This document shows, piece after piece, positions 23,846-31,519 of a stretch of DNA of 64,000 nucleotides; position 1 is the stretch's first letter; every line of letters starts with the position of its first letter. The notes below the pieces were generated by a model that was given only the letters and a program-made list of their open reading frames with translations, searched no databases and had not been told where the DNA came from. Position numbers and translations under genes: made by a program. This stretch comes from Actinomycetota bacterium (lineage in GTDB: Bacteria; Actinomycetota; Actinomycetes; Actinomycetales; Dermatophilaceae), in NCBI GenBank assembly GCA_020161815.1, contig JAIUOP010000004.1, forward strand, positions 92,507-156,506. The letters are read 5' to 3'.

Positions 23846-25480
23846 TCAGAAGAAGACCGACTTGCGCTGCATGAGGAGCGCATAGAGGGTCTGCTGGATC
23901 GTCTCGCGGACCTGGTCGGTGAGGTCGAACACGAGCATCGGGTCCTCGTCGGCGCGCGGGCCGTAGCCGTCGGTCGGGATCGGGGCCCCGAACTCGATGA
24001 TCCACTTGCTCGGCAGCGGGATCAGCCCGAGCGGCCCGAGCCACGGGAAGGTCGGCGTGATCGGGGCGTACGGCAGGCCGAACAGGCGGGCGACGGTCGT
24101 CATGTTGCCGATGATCGGGGCGATCTCCTCGGCCCCCACGATCGACGTCGGGATGATCGGCACGCCGGCCTTGAGCGCCGCCGAGACGAAGCCACCGCGG
24201 CCGAAGCGCTGGAGCTTGTAGCGCTCGGAGAAGGGCTTGCCCACGCCCTTGAAGCCCTCGGGGAAGACCCCGACGAGCTCACCCTTGGCGAAGAGTCGCT
24301 CGGCGTCGCTGTTGGTGGCGAGCGTGGAGCCGGTGCGACGGGCGTAGGGGCCGAGGAAGGGCGTCTGGAAGACCAGGTCGGCGCCGAGGGCGCGCATCAC
24401 GCGGTGCTGGGGGTGCTCGTCGTGCACGGCGACCTGGGTCATCACCGAGTCGATGGCGATCGTGCCGGAGTGGTTGGCCACGATGAGTGCACCGCCCTCG
24501 GCCGGGATGTTCTCGATGCCGCGCACCTCGACGCGGAACCAGTTGCGGTAGATCGGTCGCAGCAGCGGCAGGACGACGTGCTCGGTGAAGTGGGCGTCGT
24601 AGCCGAACTCGTCGACCTCGTAGTTGCCCTCGACCCGGCGCCGGACGTAGGCGATGGCGGCGGCGAGCTTGCTCTCGATCTCCTCGGGTGACATGCCTGC
24701 GGCCTCGGCGGCGAAGCGCACGGCCGTGATGGCGCCCTGGACGAGGTCGGCGACATTGGGCACCGGCACGGGGGTGGACCGCGCCGAGGGGACGCGCGTG
24801 GGATCGATCACCGAGGCGGGCGCCGGCGCCGAAGACCCGGCTGGCCCGGCTGCTCCAGCTGACCCGGCGGCTGCTGCGCGGGCGCCCCCGGCCGGCGGTG
24901 GGGCCACGCGGAGCCTTCGGGCGGCCGCGTCGTCCGCGGCCCGCTTGGCCCGTGGGCTCTGGCGGGGCACGCGACGCTCGCCGGACAGGCGCGCCACCTT
25001 GGGTCGCGGAGCCGACATGATCGTCGGGCGCGGCCGGTGCCTGGACTGCTCGAGCACCGGCGCGGCGTCGGAGCTCGGCGTGGCGGTGGTGGGGGCGCCG
25101 GTGGTGGGCACAGCAGCCTTCGCGGCGGTCGGCTTGCTCGCGGCGCGCTTGGTCGGGGTCGCCTTCCGGGCCGGAGTCTTCGCGGTGGTCGCCTTGTTCA
25201 CGGTGGACTTGGTGGCCGCTGGCTTGCTGGCGCGGGCCGTGCTCGCCGTCGCCTTCTTCGCCGTGGATCGCGTCGGCACGGCTTCCTTCGCGGGCTTGGT
25301 CACGGCTGCCTTCGCCGGCTTCGTCACGGCTGCCTTCGCCGGCGAGGTCCGCGCGGGCGCTGCCGTCTCGGCGTCGAGCTGGCCGGACAGCAGCGGAGTG
25401 CTCCGCCGCTTGGCGCGTTCCCCTCCGGCGCGCGCCGCCCCGAGGGCCAGTGCACTGCGGGGTCGTGAAGCCGTGGCCAT
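23846..25480 (-). CDS. lysophospholipid acyltransferase (PlsC-like) with histone H1-like N-terminal tail
   Basis: A 544-residue protein. Residues about 270-520 are a PlsC-type acyltransferase: VANHSGTIAIDSVM (NHxxxxD, catalytic His), FLGPYARRTGSTLATNSDAE, GVFPEGFKGVGKPFSERYKL (substrate-binding FPEG) and GVPIIPTSIVGAEEIAP. Residues about 40-135 are Lys/Ala/Pro/Thr-rich (TKPAKAAVTKPAK and similar), like the tail of histone H1 or mycobacterial HupB, coded partly by a 24-bp tandem repeat near 25300-25345. A second disordered Ala/Pro/Gly run follows. It is translationally adjacent to the epimerase gene (they share base 25480). Confidence 0.85.
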   Translation of the reverse strand: MATASRPRSALALGAARAGGERAKRRSTPLLSGQLDAETAAPARTSPAKAAVTKPAKAAVTKPAKEAVPTRSTAKKATASTARASKPAATKSTVNKATTAKTPARKATPTKRAASKPTAAKAAVPTTGAPTTATPSSDAAPVLEQSRHRPRPTIMSAPRPKVARLSGERRVPRQSPRAKRAADDAAARRLRVAPPPAGGARAAAAGSAGAAGPAGSSAPAPASVIDPTRVPSARSTPVPVPNVADLVQGAITAVRFAAEAAGMSPEEIESKLAAAIAYVRRRVEGNYEVDEFGYDAHFTEHVVLPLLRPIYRNWFRVEVRGIENIPAEGGALIVANHSGTIAIDSVMTQVAVHDEHPQHRVMRALGADLVFQTPFLGPYARRTGSTLATNSDAERLFAKGELVGVFPEGFKGVGKPFSERYKLQRFGRGGFVSAALKAGVPIIPTSIVGAEEIAPIIGNMTTVARLFGLPYAPITPTFPWLGPLGLIPLPSKWIIEFGAPIPTDGYGPRADEDPMLVFDLTDQVRETIQQTLYALLMQRKSVFF

Positions 25481-26577
25481 CAGTGGTCCCTCCTCGTCCA
25501 GGCGGTCACCTGGTCCACGCTGCGAGTCGTCACGTCGATGAACTCCCCGACGGCCGAGCCCACCGCCGAGCCGACGCTGCCGACCGCTCCGGCGACAGCG
25601 GCATCGATCCCACTGGCCGCCGGCAGCACGGGCGAGAGCGACCGGGCGAAGTCGGCGAAGGCGGTGCGTGAGGTGAAGGCCGGCTCGAAGCCGAAGCGCT
25701 CCCGCATGAGCGTGGTGTCGATGCCTCGCCCGTAGGCGAGCAGGTCGAGCTGGTCGGGTGAGAAGTCGGTGAGCCCCAGCCGCTTCGTGACCGTCGAGAT
25801 CGGCCCGGCCGCAGCCTTGGGGATGAGGACGAAGGGCCGCTTGGTGAGGGCGACCGCCTGGAACACGGTGAGCACGCCGTCACCGGCGAGGTTGACCACG
25901 CCGGTGGTGTCGCCGAGCGTGGCCTGCACGGTCGCCGCGACGGCGTCCTGCTCGTGCATGAACTGCAGGCGCGCGTCGAAGCCCATCGGCACCGGGATGA
26001 CCGGCAGGCTGAAGTAGTCGGTGACCGCCGTCCGGATCCGCGGCCCCACCACGTTGGCGAACCGCAGCGTGAGGATCTCCACGTCGGGCCGGCGCCGCGC
26101 GAACCCACGCACGTAGCCCTCGACCTCGATCGAGTCCTTGCCGTACCCCGAGCTCGGGATCCGCTTGGCGGCCATGTCCTCGGTGAACATCGCCGGGTCG
26201 CGCGGGGTCGCGCCATAGACGGCGGAGGTGCTCTTGACGACGAGCCGGCGCACCGAGGCCGACTTCTGGCAGGCCCCGAGGAGCTGCATCGTCCCGATGA
26301 CGTTGATCTCCTTCTGCGGAGCCCGTCCACCGGCGAGCGTCGGTGTCGCGATGACGTTCATATGGACGACCGTGTCGACCTCGGCGTCGTCGAGGATCCG
26401 GCCGATCATCGGGTTGCGGATGTCCGCGCGCACGAACTCGGCCGAGCCGATCGAGTGCGGTGGCGGGATGACGTCGACGCCGACGACCCGATCCACCGAC
26501 GGGTCCGCCGCCAGGGCGCGCGCGGCGAGCCCACCGAGGTGTCGCGAGACACCGGTGACGAGCACGGTTCGTGCCAC
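25480..26577 (-). CDS. NAD-dependent epimerase/dehydratase family protein (extended SDR)
   Basis: A 365-residue Rossmann enzyme: VLVTGVSRHLGGLAARALA (glycine motif), INVIGTMQLLGAC and the catalytic pair as YGKDSIEVEGYVRGFA (YxxxD rather than the usual YxxxK, so activity may differ), with STSAVYG before it. I start at GTG 26577 because AAGGAG lies 5 nt upstream; the GTG at 26583 overlaps that site. The C-terminal 40 residues are Ala/Gly/Val-rich (AAVAGAVGSVGSAVGSAV). It precedes the acyltransferase; similar pairs are common in actinobacteria, suggesting lipid or envelope metabolism. Confidence 0.84.
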   Translation of the reverse strand: MARTVLVTGVSRHLGGLAARALAADPSVDRVVGVDVIPPPHSIGSAEFVRADIRNPMIGRILDDAEVDTVVHMNVIATPTLAGGRAPQKEINVIGTMQLLGACQKSASVRRLVVKSTSAVYGATPRDPAMFTEDMAAKRIPSSGYGKDSIEVEGYVRGFARRRPDVEILTLRFANVVGPRIRTAVTDYFSLPVIPVPMGFDARLQFMHEQDAVAATVQATLGDTTGVVNLAGDGVLTVFQAVALTKRPFVLIPKAAAGPISTVTKRLGLTDFSPDQLDLLAYGRGIDTTLMRERFGFEPAFTSRTAFADFARSLSPVLPAASGIDAAVAGAVGSVGSAVGSAVGEFIDVTTRSVDQVTAWTRRDH

Positions 26578-26686
26578 GGGCACTCCTTGGGTTGGTCCGA
26601 GTCGGCGGGTGTGGATCGGGTGGGTCGACCCTAGCCGCGCGAGCCCGGGGCGAGGCCGACCGCGCGACCCACGTCACCGCGACGAA

Positions 26687-26715
26687 GGCCCCCGACGCAT
26701 GCAGCGCAGGGGGCC
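26687..26715 (-). terminator. hairpin after bS22 gene
   Basis: Perfect 7-bp GC stem (GGCCCCC / GGGGGCC) with a 15-nt loop, 32 nt past the bS22 stop and followed on the minus strand by TTCGTC. Likely an intrinsic terminator. Confidence 0.6.
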
Positions 26716-26746
26716 CGTCATCAGCGAGCGGCGGGGGCCGCCGCGC

Positions 26747-26845
26747 TCACTTCTTGTTGCGACGCTGGTGACGCGTCTTGCGCAGCAGCTTGCGGTGCTT
26801 CTTCTTCGCCATCCGCTTGCGGCGCTTCTTGATCACTGAGCCCAT
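26747..26845 (-). CDS. mini ribosomal protein bS22 (AURKAIP1/COX24 domain)
   Basis: A 32-residue, very basic protein beginning MGSVIKKRRKRM and continuing KKKHRKLLRKTRHQRRNKK. It is almost the same as the 33-residue mycobacterial bS22, which sits at the small-subunit decoding region. ATG at 26845 follows a GGAA-type site. It is easily missed because of its length. Its upstream region is the 0.6-kb repeat-rich spacer. Confidence 0.92.
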   Translation of the reverse strand: MGSVIKKRRKRMAKKKHRKLLRKTRHQRRNKK

Positions 26846-27047
26846 GAATGTTCCTTGTCGTGCTTCGAGGTGTCGTCCGCGTTCCATCCAACCGCCGAGC
26901 GCGCGGGAGCGGACGACGTCGGCTGCCAAGACTACCGACACCCCCGTTCCGCTCCCAAACGCGCGTCCCCACCGGGGCCGCCACCTCACCCCGTATGCCG
27001 CCCGCCAACCCTCACGGGGCCCCCTTGCCCGGCCCGTGCCGCCCCAC

Positions 27048-27107
27048 TCGAGTGGGCGCTTGTTGTCGCCTCGGCGCGCCCGGACCCGACCACAGGTGCC
27101 CACTCGA
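27048..27107. repeat. imperfect palindrome, type B, copy 2 (intergenic)
   Basis: Arms 27048-27068 and 27087-27107 (21 nt, three mismatches), 18-nt loop. The left arm starts TCGAGTGGGCGCTTGTTGTC and runs on into GCCTCGG. The related copy is inside menE (8488-8549). Confidence 0.82.
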
Positions 27108-27141
27108 TGGAGGGAAGGCACCTGGATCCCGCTCTCCTGGA

Positions 27142-27201
27142 TCGAGAGGTCACTTGTGGCCGCTAGGCGGCCCGTGAAAGCGGCACAAAGTGACCTCTCG
27201 A
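27142..27201. repeat. imperfect palindrome, type C, copy 2 (intergenic)
   Basis: Arms 27142-27163 and 27180-27201, matching with two 1-nt offsets; the left arm starts TCGAGAGGTCACTTGTGG and the right ends AAGTGACCTCTCGA. It shares TCGAG(A/G)GGTCAC with the hairpin at 10821-10879. It lies 35 nt after the type B copy. Confidence 0.82.
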
Positions 27202-27383
27202 CGGCGGGCGTCCAATCGACGGGGGGCAGCGACCGGGCGTCGGGCTGGCGGGAGGGGCTGCCGACAGCCGGGCGTCGGGAGGTGCTGCCGACCGCCGAGG
27301 GCCAGGGCACGGCATACGGGCACCACCGGGTGCGACAACGAGTGGCGAGCACACGGCATACGAGACCGACGTCCCCCGACGAC

Positions 27384-27420
27384 GACGCGGGGCGAGTCCG
27401 CACTGGACTCGCCCCGCGTC
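27384..27420. terminator. perfect 16-bp stem hairpin after the HTH gene
   Basis: Arms 27384-27399 and 27405-27420 (GACGCGGGGCGAGTCC and its exact complement) with loop GCACT, 18 nt downstream of the minus-strand HTH gene stop. Strong intrinsic-terminator-like stem; no clear T-tract. Confidence 0.75.
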
Positions 27421-27438
27421 AGGCTGCTTCGCGCCCGT

Positions 27439-27636
27439 TCACGCCGTGTCGACGAAGGAGGAGCGCAAGTACTTGTGCACCTCGTCCTCCGGCACCCGGA
27501 AGGACCGGCCGACGCGGATGGCCGGGAGCTCCCCGGCGTGCACCATGCGGTAGACGGTCATCTTCGACACGCGCATGATCGAGGCGACCTCCGCGACGGT
27601 GAGGAACTGGACCTCACCGAGCTGACGCTCCGACAT
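27439..27636 (-). CDS. BldC-like/excisionase-type helix-turn-helix protein
   Basis: A 65-residue MerR-type wHTH: FLTVAEVASIMRVSKMTVYR (helix-turn-helix), AGELPAIRVGRSFRVPEDEV (wing). This matches the BldC group of actinobacterial DNA-binding proteins, which polymerise on direct repeats. It is a single gene with its own terminator. Regulon unknown; a phage excisionase is less likely because no integrase is near. Confidence 0.85.
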   Translation of the reverse strand: MSERQLGEVQFLTVAEVASIMRVSKMTVYRMVHAGELPAIRVGRSFRVPEDEVHKYLRSSFVDTA

Positions 27637-27802
27637 CGCTACCTCGATCTTCTGCCTGCGCGCAGGGCCGACTTCCCCGTCGGCCGCCGTCTACGCGCGT
27701 GCAGACGCAACCATAGGGGCAGATGTGACCAATGGGAAGTCGAGGGAGAACTTCCCTCCTGACTGTCCAGCCGACACGCGGAGGAGAGCCCGAAAATCTC
27801 GG

Positions 27803-28993
27803 TCAGTCGAACCAGGGGTCGAGGCCGTGGTGGGCGAAGACGGCCTCCCGCGTCGCCATGATGGCGCGGTCCCCCGGGTGGTCTGGGTTGTGCCCCATCG
27901 CCCACGGGCGGACCCAGATCGGCAGGCTCTCGGCCGGCAGGTCACCCATCCGCTTGGGGCCGGGTCGGTCGATGAGCGCCTGGACGTGGTCGCGCCACTC
28001 CTGGGGGACCTCGGTCTCGACCGGGATCGGACGGTGAGCGGCGATCGCCGCCAGGTGCGTCCACGACCGGGGCACGACGTCGACGAGCTCATAGCCACCG
28101 CCTCCGAGCGCGATCCACTTGCCCCCGGTCACCTCGTGCGCCAGGTGGTGCATCGACTCGTGGGCGCGCCGCTGGGCGTCCATCGACACCGAGAAGTGCG
28201 CGAGCGGGTCGTCGAAGTGGGTGTCGCACCCGTGCTGGGTGAAGAGCACCTGCGGGGCGAAGGCATGGACGACGGGAGCCACGATGGCGTCGATCGCGCG
28301 CAGCCAGGCGCCGTCATTGGTCGTCGGCGGCAGGGCGACGTTGACCGCCGTGCCGAGTGCCTTGGCCCCGCCGATGTCGGCCGGCCACCCGGTGCCCGGG
28401 AAGAGGGCACGGCCGGTCTCGTGGATGGAGACGGTGAGGACGCGGGGGTCGTTCCAGAAGATCCGCTCGACGCCGTCGCCGTGGTGGACGTCGATGTCGA
28501 CGTAGGCGACGCGCTCGACTCCCTGGTCGAGGAGGTACTGGATGCCGACGGCCGCGTCGTTGTAGATGCAGAACCCCGCGGCATGGGTGGCCATGGCGTG
28601 GTGCATGCCGCCGCAGTAGTTGACGCCGTGGTCGATCTCGCCGGCGTGGAGGGCGCGGGCCAGGGACAGGGTCCCACCGACGATCCGCGCGGAGGCCTCG
28701 TGCATGCCCGCGAACGCCGGGTCGTCCTCGGTGCCCAGGCCGCGTCGCGGGTCGGCCCGGTCGGGATCGGCCGAGGCGACCTTCACGGCCTCGACGTAGG
28801 CCGGGTCGTGGACCGAGCAGAGCTCCTCGTCGGTGGCGACCTCGGCACCGACGACCTCGACGTGGTCGAGGACGCCCAGGGCGCGCGACAGCCGCGTGGT
28901 GAGGTCGAGCCGGACGGGAGCCATCGGGTGCTCGCGACCGAAGTTGTATGCCGTGAAGGCGTCATCCCAGATGAGGCGCGTCCGTGGGCCCAT
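27803..28993 (-). CDS. acetoin utilization protein AcuC-like (histone deacetylase family)
   Basis: A 396-residue class I HDAC-like zinc amidohydrolase. Seen: GVNYCGGMHHAMATHAAGFC (catalytic His pair), VAYVDIDVHHGDGVERIFW (zinc Asp/His), TQHGCDTHFDDPLAHFS and GGGGYELVDV. In actinobacteria such proteins deacetylate acetyl-CoA synthetase or are of unknown target. ATG 28993. It diverges from the TrkA-type gene at 29068. Confidence 0.9.
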   Translation of the reverse strand: MGPRTRLIWDDAFTAYNFGREHPMAPVRLDLTTRLSRALGVLDHVEVVGAEVATDEELCSVHDPAYVEAVKVASADPDRADPRRGLGTEDDPAFAGMHEASARIVGGTLSLARALHAGEIDHGVNYCGGMHHAMATHAAGFCIYNDAAVGIQYLLDQGVERVAYVDIDVHHGDGVERIFWNDPRVLTVSIHETGRALFPGTGWPADIGGAKALGTAVNVALPPTTNDGAWLRAIDAIVAPVVHAFAPQVLFTQHGCDTHFDDPLAHFSVSMDAQRRAHESMHHLAHEVTGGKWIALGGGGYELVDVVPRSWTHLAAIAAHRPIPVETEVPQEWRDHVQALIDRPGPKRMGDLPAESLPIWVRPWAMGHNPDHPGDRAIMATREAVFAHHGLDPWFD

Positions 28994-29067
28994 GCGCAGA
29001 ACGCTACTCCGCGTGGCTAGCCTGATCCCATCGGTCCCGAGGAGTGGGTCCGGGTCAGGAGGCGCAG

Positions 29068-29730
29068 GTGGGACGCACGAGCGAGAGCGACGTGCTCGTC
29101 ATCGGGCTCGGTCGGTTCGGAGCCGCGGCTGCCGTCGAGCTGCGGCGCCTGGGGCACAAGGTGGTCGGGCTCGAGCGCGATGCCGTCCGCGCGGAGCGGT
29201 TCATCGGCTCGCTGACCCAGGTCATCCACGGGGACGGCAGCGACCCCGGCGTCATCCGCGACGCCAAGGCCGGCCGCTTCAAGATCGCCATCGTCGCCAT
29301 CGGATCCTCGATCGAGGGCTCGGTGCTCGCTGCCGCCAACCTTGTCGACGCGGGCGTCCCCGACATCTGGGGCAAGGCCATGTCGGTGGAGCACGCGCGC
29401 ATCCTCGACCGCATCGGCGTCCACCACATCGTCCGCCCCGAGTCGGACACCGGACGCCGGGTCGCGCACCTCGTCGGCGGCAGGCTCCAGGACTACATCG
29501 AGTTCGATGACGGCTTCGCCATCGTCAAGATGCGGCCGCCGCAGGAGACGATCGGGTTCACCCTCGAGCAGAGCCAGATCCGCAGCAAGTACGGCGTGAC
29601 CGTGGTCGGCGTGAAGTCTCCCGGCGAGGGCTTCACGTATGCCGTCCCCTCGACCAAGGTCTCGGCGCACGACACGCTCATCCTCAGTGGACCGACGGAC
29701 CTGCTCGAACGGCTCGCCGCACGACCCTGA
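29068..29730 (+). CDS. TrkA/KtrA-type potassium transport regulatory protein
   Basis: A 220-residue cytosolic gating subunit: RCK_N with VLVIGLGRFGAAAAVELRRL (nucleotide-binding GxGxxG) and VIHGDGSDPGVIRDA, then an RCK_C domain (GFTLEQSQIRSKYGVTVVGV and DTLILSGPTDLLERL). GTG 29068 is chosen for AGGAGG 6 nt upstream. No membrane Trk/Ktr partner is adjacent on this side. Confidence 0.9.
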   Translation: MGRTSESDVLVIGLGRFGAAAAVELRRLGHKVVGLERDAVRAERFIGSLTQVIHGDGSDPGVIRDAKAGRFKIAIVAIGSSIEGSVLAAANLVDAGVPDIWGKAMSVEHARILDRIGVHHIVRPESDTGRRVAHLVGGRLQDYIEFDDGFAIVKMRPPQETIGFTLEQSQIRSKYGVTVVGVKSPGEGFTYAVPSTKVSAHDTLILSGPTDLLERLAARP

Positions 29731-29743
29731 CGACCGCGGCTGG

Positions 29744-29780
29744 GAGGCTGGGGGGCGAGGCGGCAGCGCCGCCCAGCCTC
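29744..29780. terminator. hairpin between converging trkA-like and GNAT genes
   Basis: Stem GAGGCTGGG / CCCAGCCTC with an inner GGCGGC/GCCGCC pair, 14 nt after the plus-strand stop. An octamer CGGCATAC follows directly (about 29782). Confidence 0.65.
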
Positions 29781-29822
29781 GCGGCATACGGGGTGTTGCG
29801 GTGGTGCTTCGGTGGGGCGGCG

Positions 29823-30347
29823 TCAGGCGCGCGGGGCGTTCCCGAATCGCTCGGCCAGGGGCAGGTCCATGGCGATCTCCTCCTCGCCGTCGGCCTCGCT
29901 CACGACCCGCATCGGGCGACGGTCGGCGGTCGGCCGGAAGCCGAAGCCGGAGGCGAAGGCCACGGCCCGACCGTTGTCGGTGCCGACCCAGTAGAGCAGG
30001 TGGTGCCGCCCCTGGGCTGCGGCCGTCTCGGCGCCGGCGCGCACGAGCGCGGTCGCGACGCCACTGCCCCGACGGGACGGCTCGACCCACAGGCCGAACA
30101 GCTGCGCGGCATCCGGCTGGTCCTCGACGCTGCCGACGCTGGCGATGCCCACCGGCTGGCCGTCGGCCTCGGCGAGCAGCCGCTGGGAACGCGCGATCCG
30201 CTCGGTCCAGAACTCCTTGGGTTGCTGTTCCTCGTCGGCGTGCTGGGCGACGAAGGCCTCCGGAGATTCCTCGAGCGCACGCAGTCGCACGGACCGGAAG
30301 AGCTCCCAGTCAGCCTCGGTAAGGGCACGCACCGTGATGTCCGACAT
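29823..30347 (-). CDS. GNAT family N-acetyltransferase
   Basis: A 174-residue acetyltransferase: ITVRALTEADWELFRSVRLR (start), LFGLWVEPSRRGSGVATALV (acetyl-CoA binding R/Q-x-x-G-x-G/A) and ASGFGFRPTADRRPM at the end. ATG 30347 with GGGAGAG upstream; a GTG at 30356 is possible. Substrate unknown. Confidence 0.85.
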   Translation of the reverse strand: MSDITVRALTEADWELFRSVRLRALEESPEAFVAQHADEEQQPKEFWTERIARSQRLLAEADGQPVGIASVGSVEDQPDAAQLFGLWVEPSRRGSGVATALVRAGAETAAAQGRHHLLYWVGTDNGRAVAFASGFGFRPTADRRPMRVVSEADGEEEIAMDLPLAERFGNAPRA

Positions 30348-30444
30348 GCGCCCCACTCTCCCATGCCCGGCGGTCCGGGCAGCAAGTCGGCCACCAGATG
30401 TTCACCGACCCACGCTGGGGACAAGGACGTCCGGCAGCGTCGGG

Positions 30445-31245
30445 TCAGGCTCCCGAGAGCTCGGCCGAGCGCTTGGCGGCGGCCTCCATGGCCGTGATGA
30501 AGGCAGCCCGTACCTTGTGGTCGTCGAGGGTGCGCAGTGCCGCCGCGGTCGTCCCGCCGGGGCTGGTGACCTGCTCACGCAGGACGGTCGGGTGCTGCCC
30601 CGTCTCGCGCATCATCGTGGCGGCACCGAAGAGGGTCTGGACGACGAGCTCGGTGGCCATCGCCCGCGGCATCCCGAGCACGACGCCGGCCTCGATCATC
30701 GCCTCGACGACGTAGAAGATGTAGGCCGGACCCGAGCCGGAGATGGCGGTCACCGCGTCCTGGAGGTACTCGGGGACCTCGGCGACCCGGCCGGTCGCGG
30801 CGAGGATGCCCTTGGCCTCCTCGAGCTGCTCAGGGCTCACGTTCGCGCCGGGCGAGACCGCCGCCATGCCCTGGTCGACGAGGGCCGGGGTGTTGGGCAT
30901 GACGCGCACGACGGCCCGCCCCTGGGGCAGCGCCGCTTCGACGGTGCCGGTCGTGATGCCGGCCGCGATGCAGACGACGAGGTTGTCGGCGTCGACGTGC
31001 GGGCCGATCTCGGCGAGCAGGCCCCGGATGTCCTGGGGCTTGACGACGAGGATGTGGGTGTCGGCGAGGGCGGCGGCCTCGGCATTGCTGAGCGCGCGCA
31101 CGCCGTACTTCTCGGTCAGCTCGGCCGCCCGGTCGGCCCGCCGTTCCGTGATGATGAGGTGCTCGGGGTCCCGCCCCGCGCGGAGCAGCCCGGACAGCAG
31201 GGTCTCGCCCATGACGCCGGCACCGAAGATCGCAACCGTTCCCAT
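30445..31245 (-). CDS. proC: pyrroline-5-carboxylate reductase
   Basis: Last step of proline synthesis, NAD(P)H-dependent. It has 266 residues: VAIFGAGVMGETLLSGLLRA (Rossmann), VVRVMPNTPALVDQGMAAVS, AISGSGPAYIFYVVEAMIEAG (signature) and the ending EQVTSPGGTTAAALRTLDDH. ATG 31245. It lies near proline dehydrogenase (31520-32470), the opposing catabolic step, in the same direction. Confidence 0.96.
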   Translation of the reverse strand: MGTVAIFGAGVMGETLLSGLLRAGRDPEHLIITERRADRAAELTEKYGVRALSNAEAAALADTHILVVKPQDIRGLLAEIGPHVDADNLVVCIAAGITTGTVEAALPQGRAVVRVMPNTPALVDQGMAAVSPGANVSPEQLEEAKGILAATGRVAEVPEYLQDAVTAISGSGPAYIFYVVEAMIEAGVVLGMPRAMATELVVQTLFGAATMMRETGQHPTVLREQVTSPGGTTAAALRTLDDHKVRAAFITAMEAAAKRSAELSGA

Positions 31246-31258
31246 GGGGGCCAAGGGT

Positions 31259-31453
31259 ATGCCTGGTCTGGATCATCGGTTAGCGCGGGCACTGCTGTCG
31301 GACAGTCCGATCCCGAAGGCCCCCAGCTGGAGCTACCTCGCGGGCATGGTCGTCGGCCTCACCGTCGCGATCGGCCTGATGGCCCTCGCCGACCGGCGCA
31401 CCCGCCGTCGCGCCGAGGCCGAGCTCCCGGCCGACGACGTCTTCGAGGACTGA
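31259..31453 (+). CDS. small single-pass membrane protein (hypothetical)
   Basis: A 64-residue frame with one clear membrane helix (YLAGMVVGLTVAIGLMALA) followed by RRTRRRAEAELP and an acidic end. ATG at 31259 is 13 nt from the divergent proC start. The case for a real gene is the helix with positive-inside flank and the two-way hairpin right after the stop. No known family. Confidence 0.5.
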   Translation: MPGLDHRLARALLSDSPIPKAPSWSYLAGMVVGLTVAIGLMALADRRTRRRAEAELPADDVFED

Positions 31454-31458
31454 GGAGT

Positions 31459-31508
31459 CCGTATGCCGTGGGCTCGCCTTCGCGCGAAGGCGAGCCCACG
31501 GCATACGG
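31459..31508. terminator. perfect 50-bp palindrome, two-way terminator candidate, with inverted GTATGCCG pair
   Basis: Two exactly complementary 25-nt arms with no spacer, centred at 31483/31484. The arms start CCGTATGCCGTGGGCTCGCC. It lies between converging genes (stops at 31453 and 31520). The octamer is at 31461-31468 and its inverse at 31499-31506. A paired RNA would need about 3-4 nt of centre as loop. Confidence 0.85.
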
Positions 31509-31519
31509 AGGGGTCCTGC

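Larger units (their letters stand above)
26846..27438. other. 593-bp gene-free spacer full of repeats
   Basis: No convincing gene. It should hold the bS22 promoter (end near 26846). It contains three GTATGCCG octamers (near 26990, 27309, 27354), palindromes type B (27048-27107) and type C (27142-27201), and the terminator of the HTH gene (27384-27420). The short open frames here have no conserved features. Confidence 0.8.
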
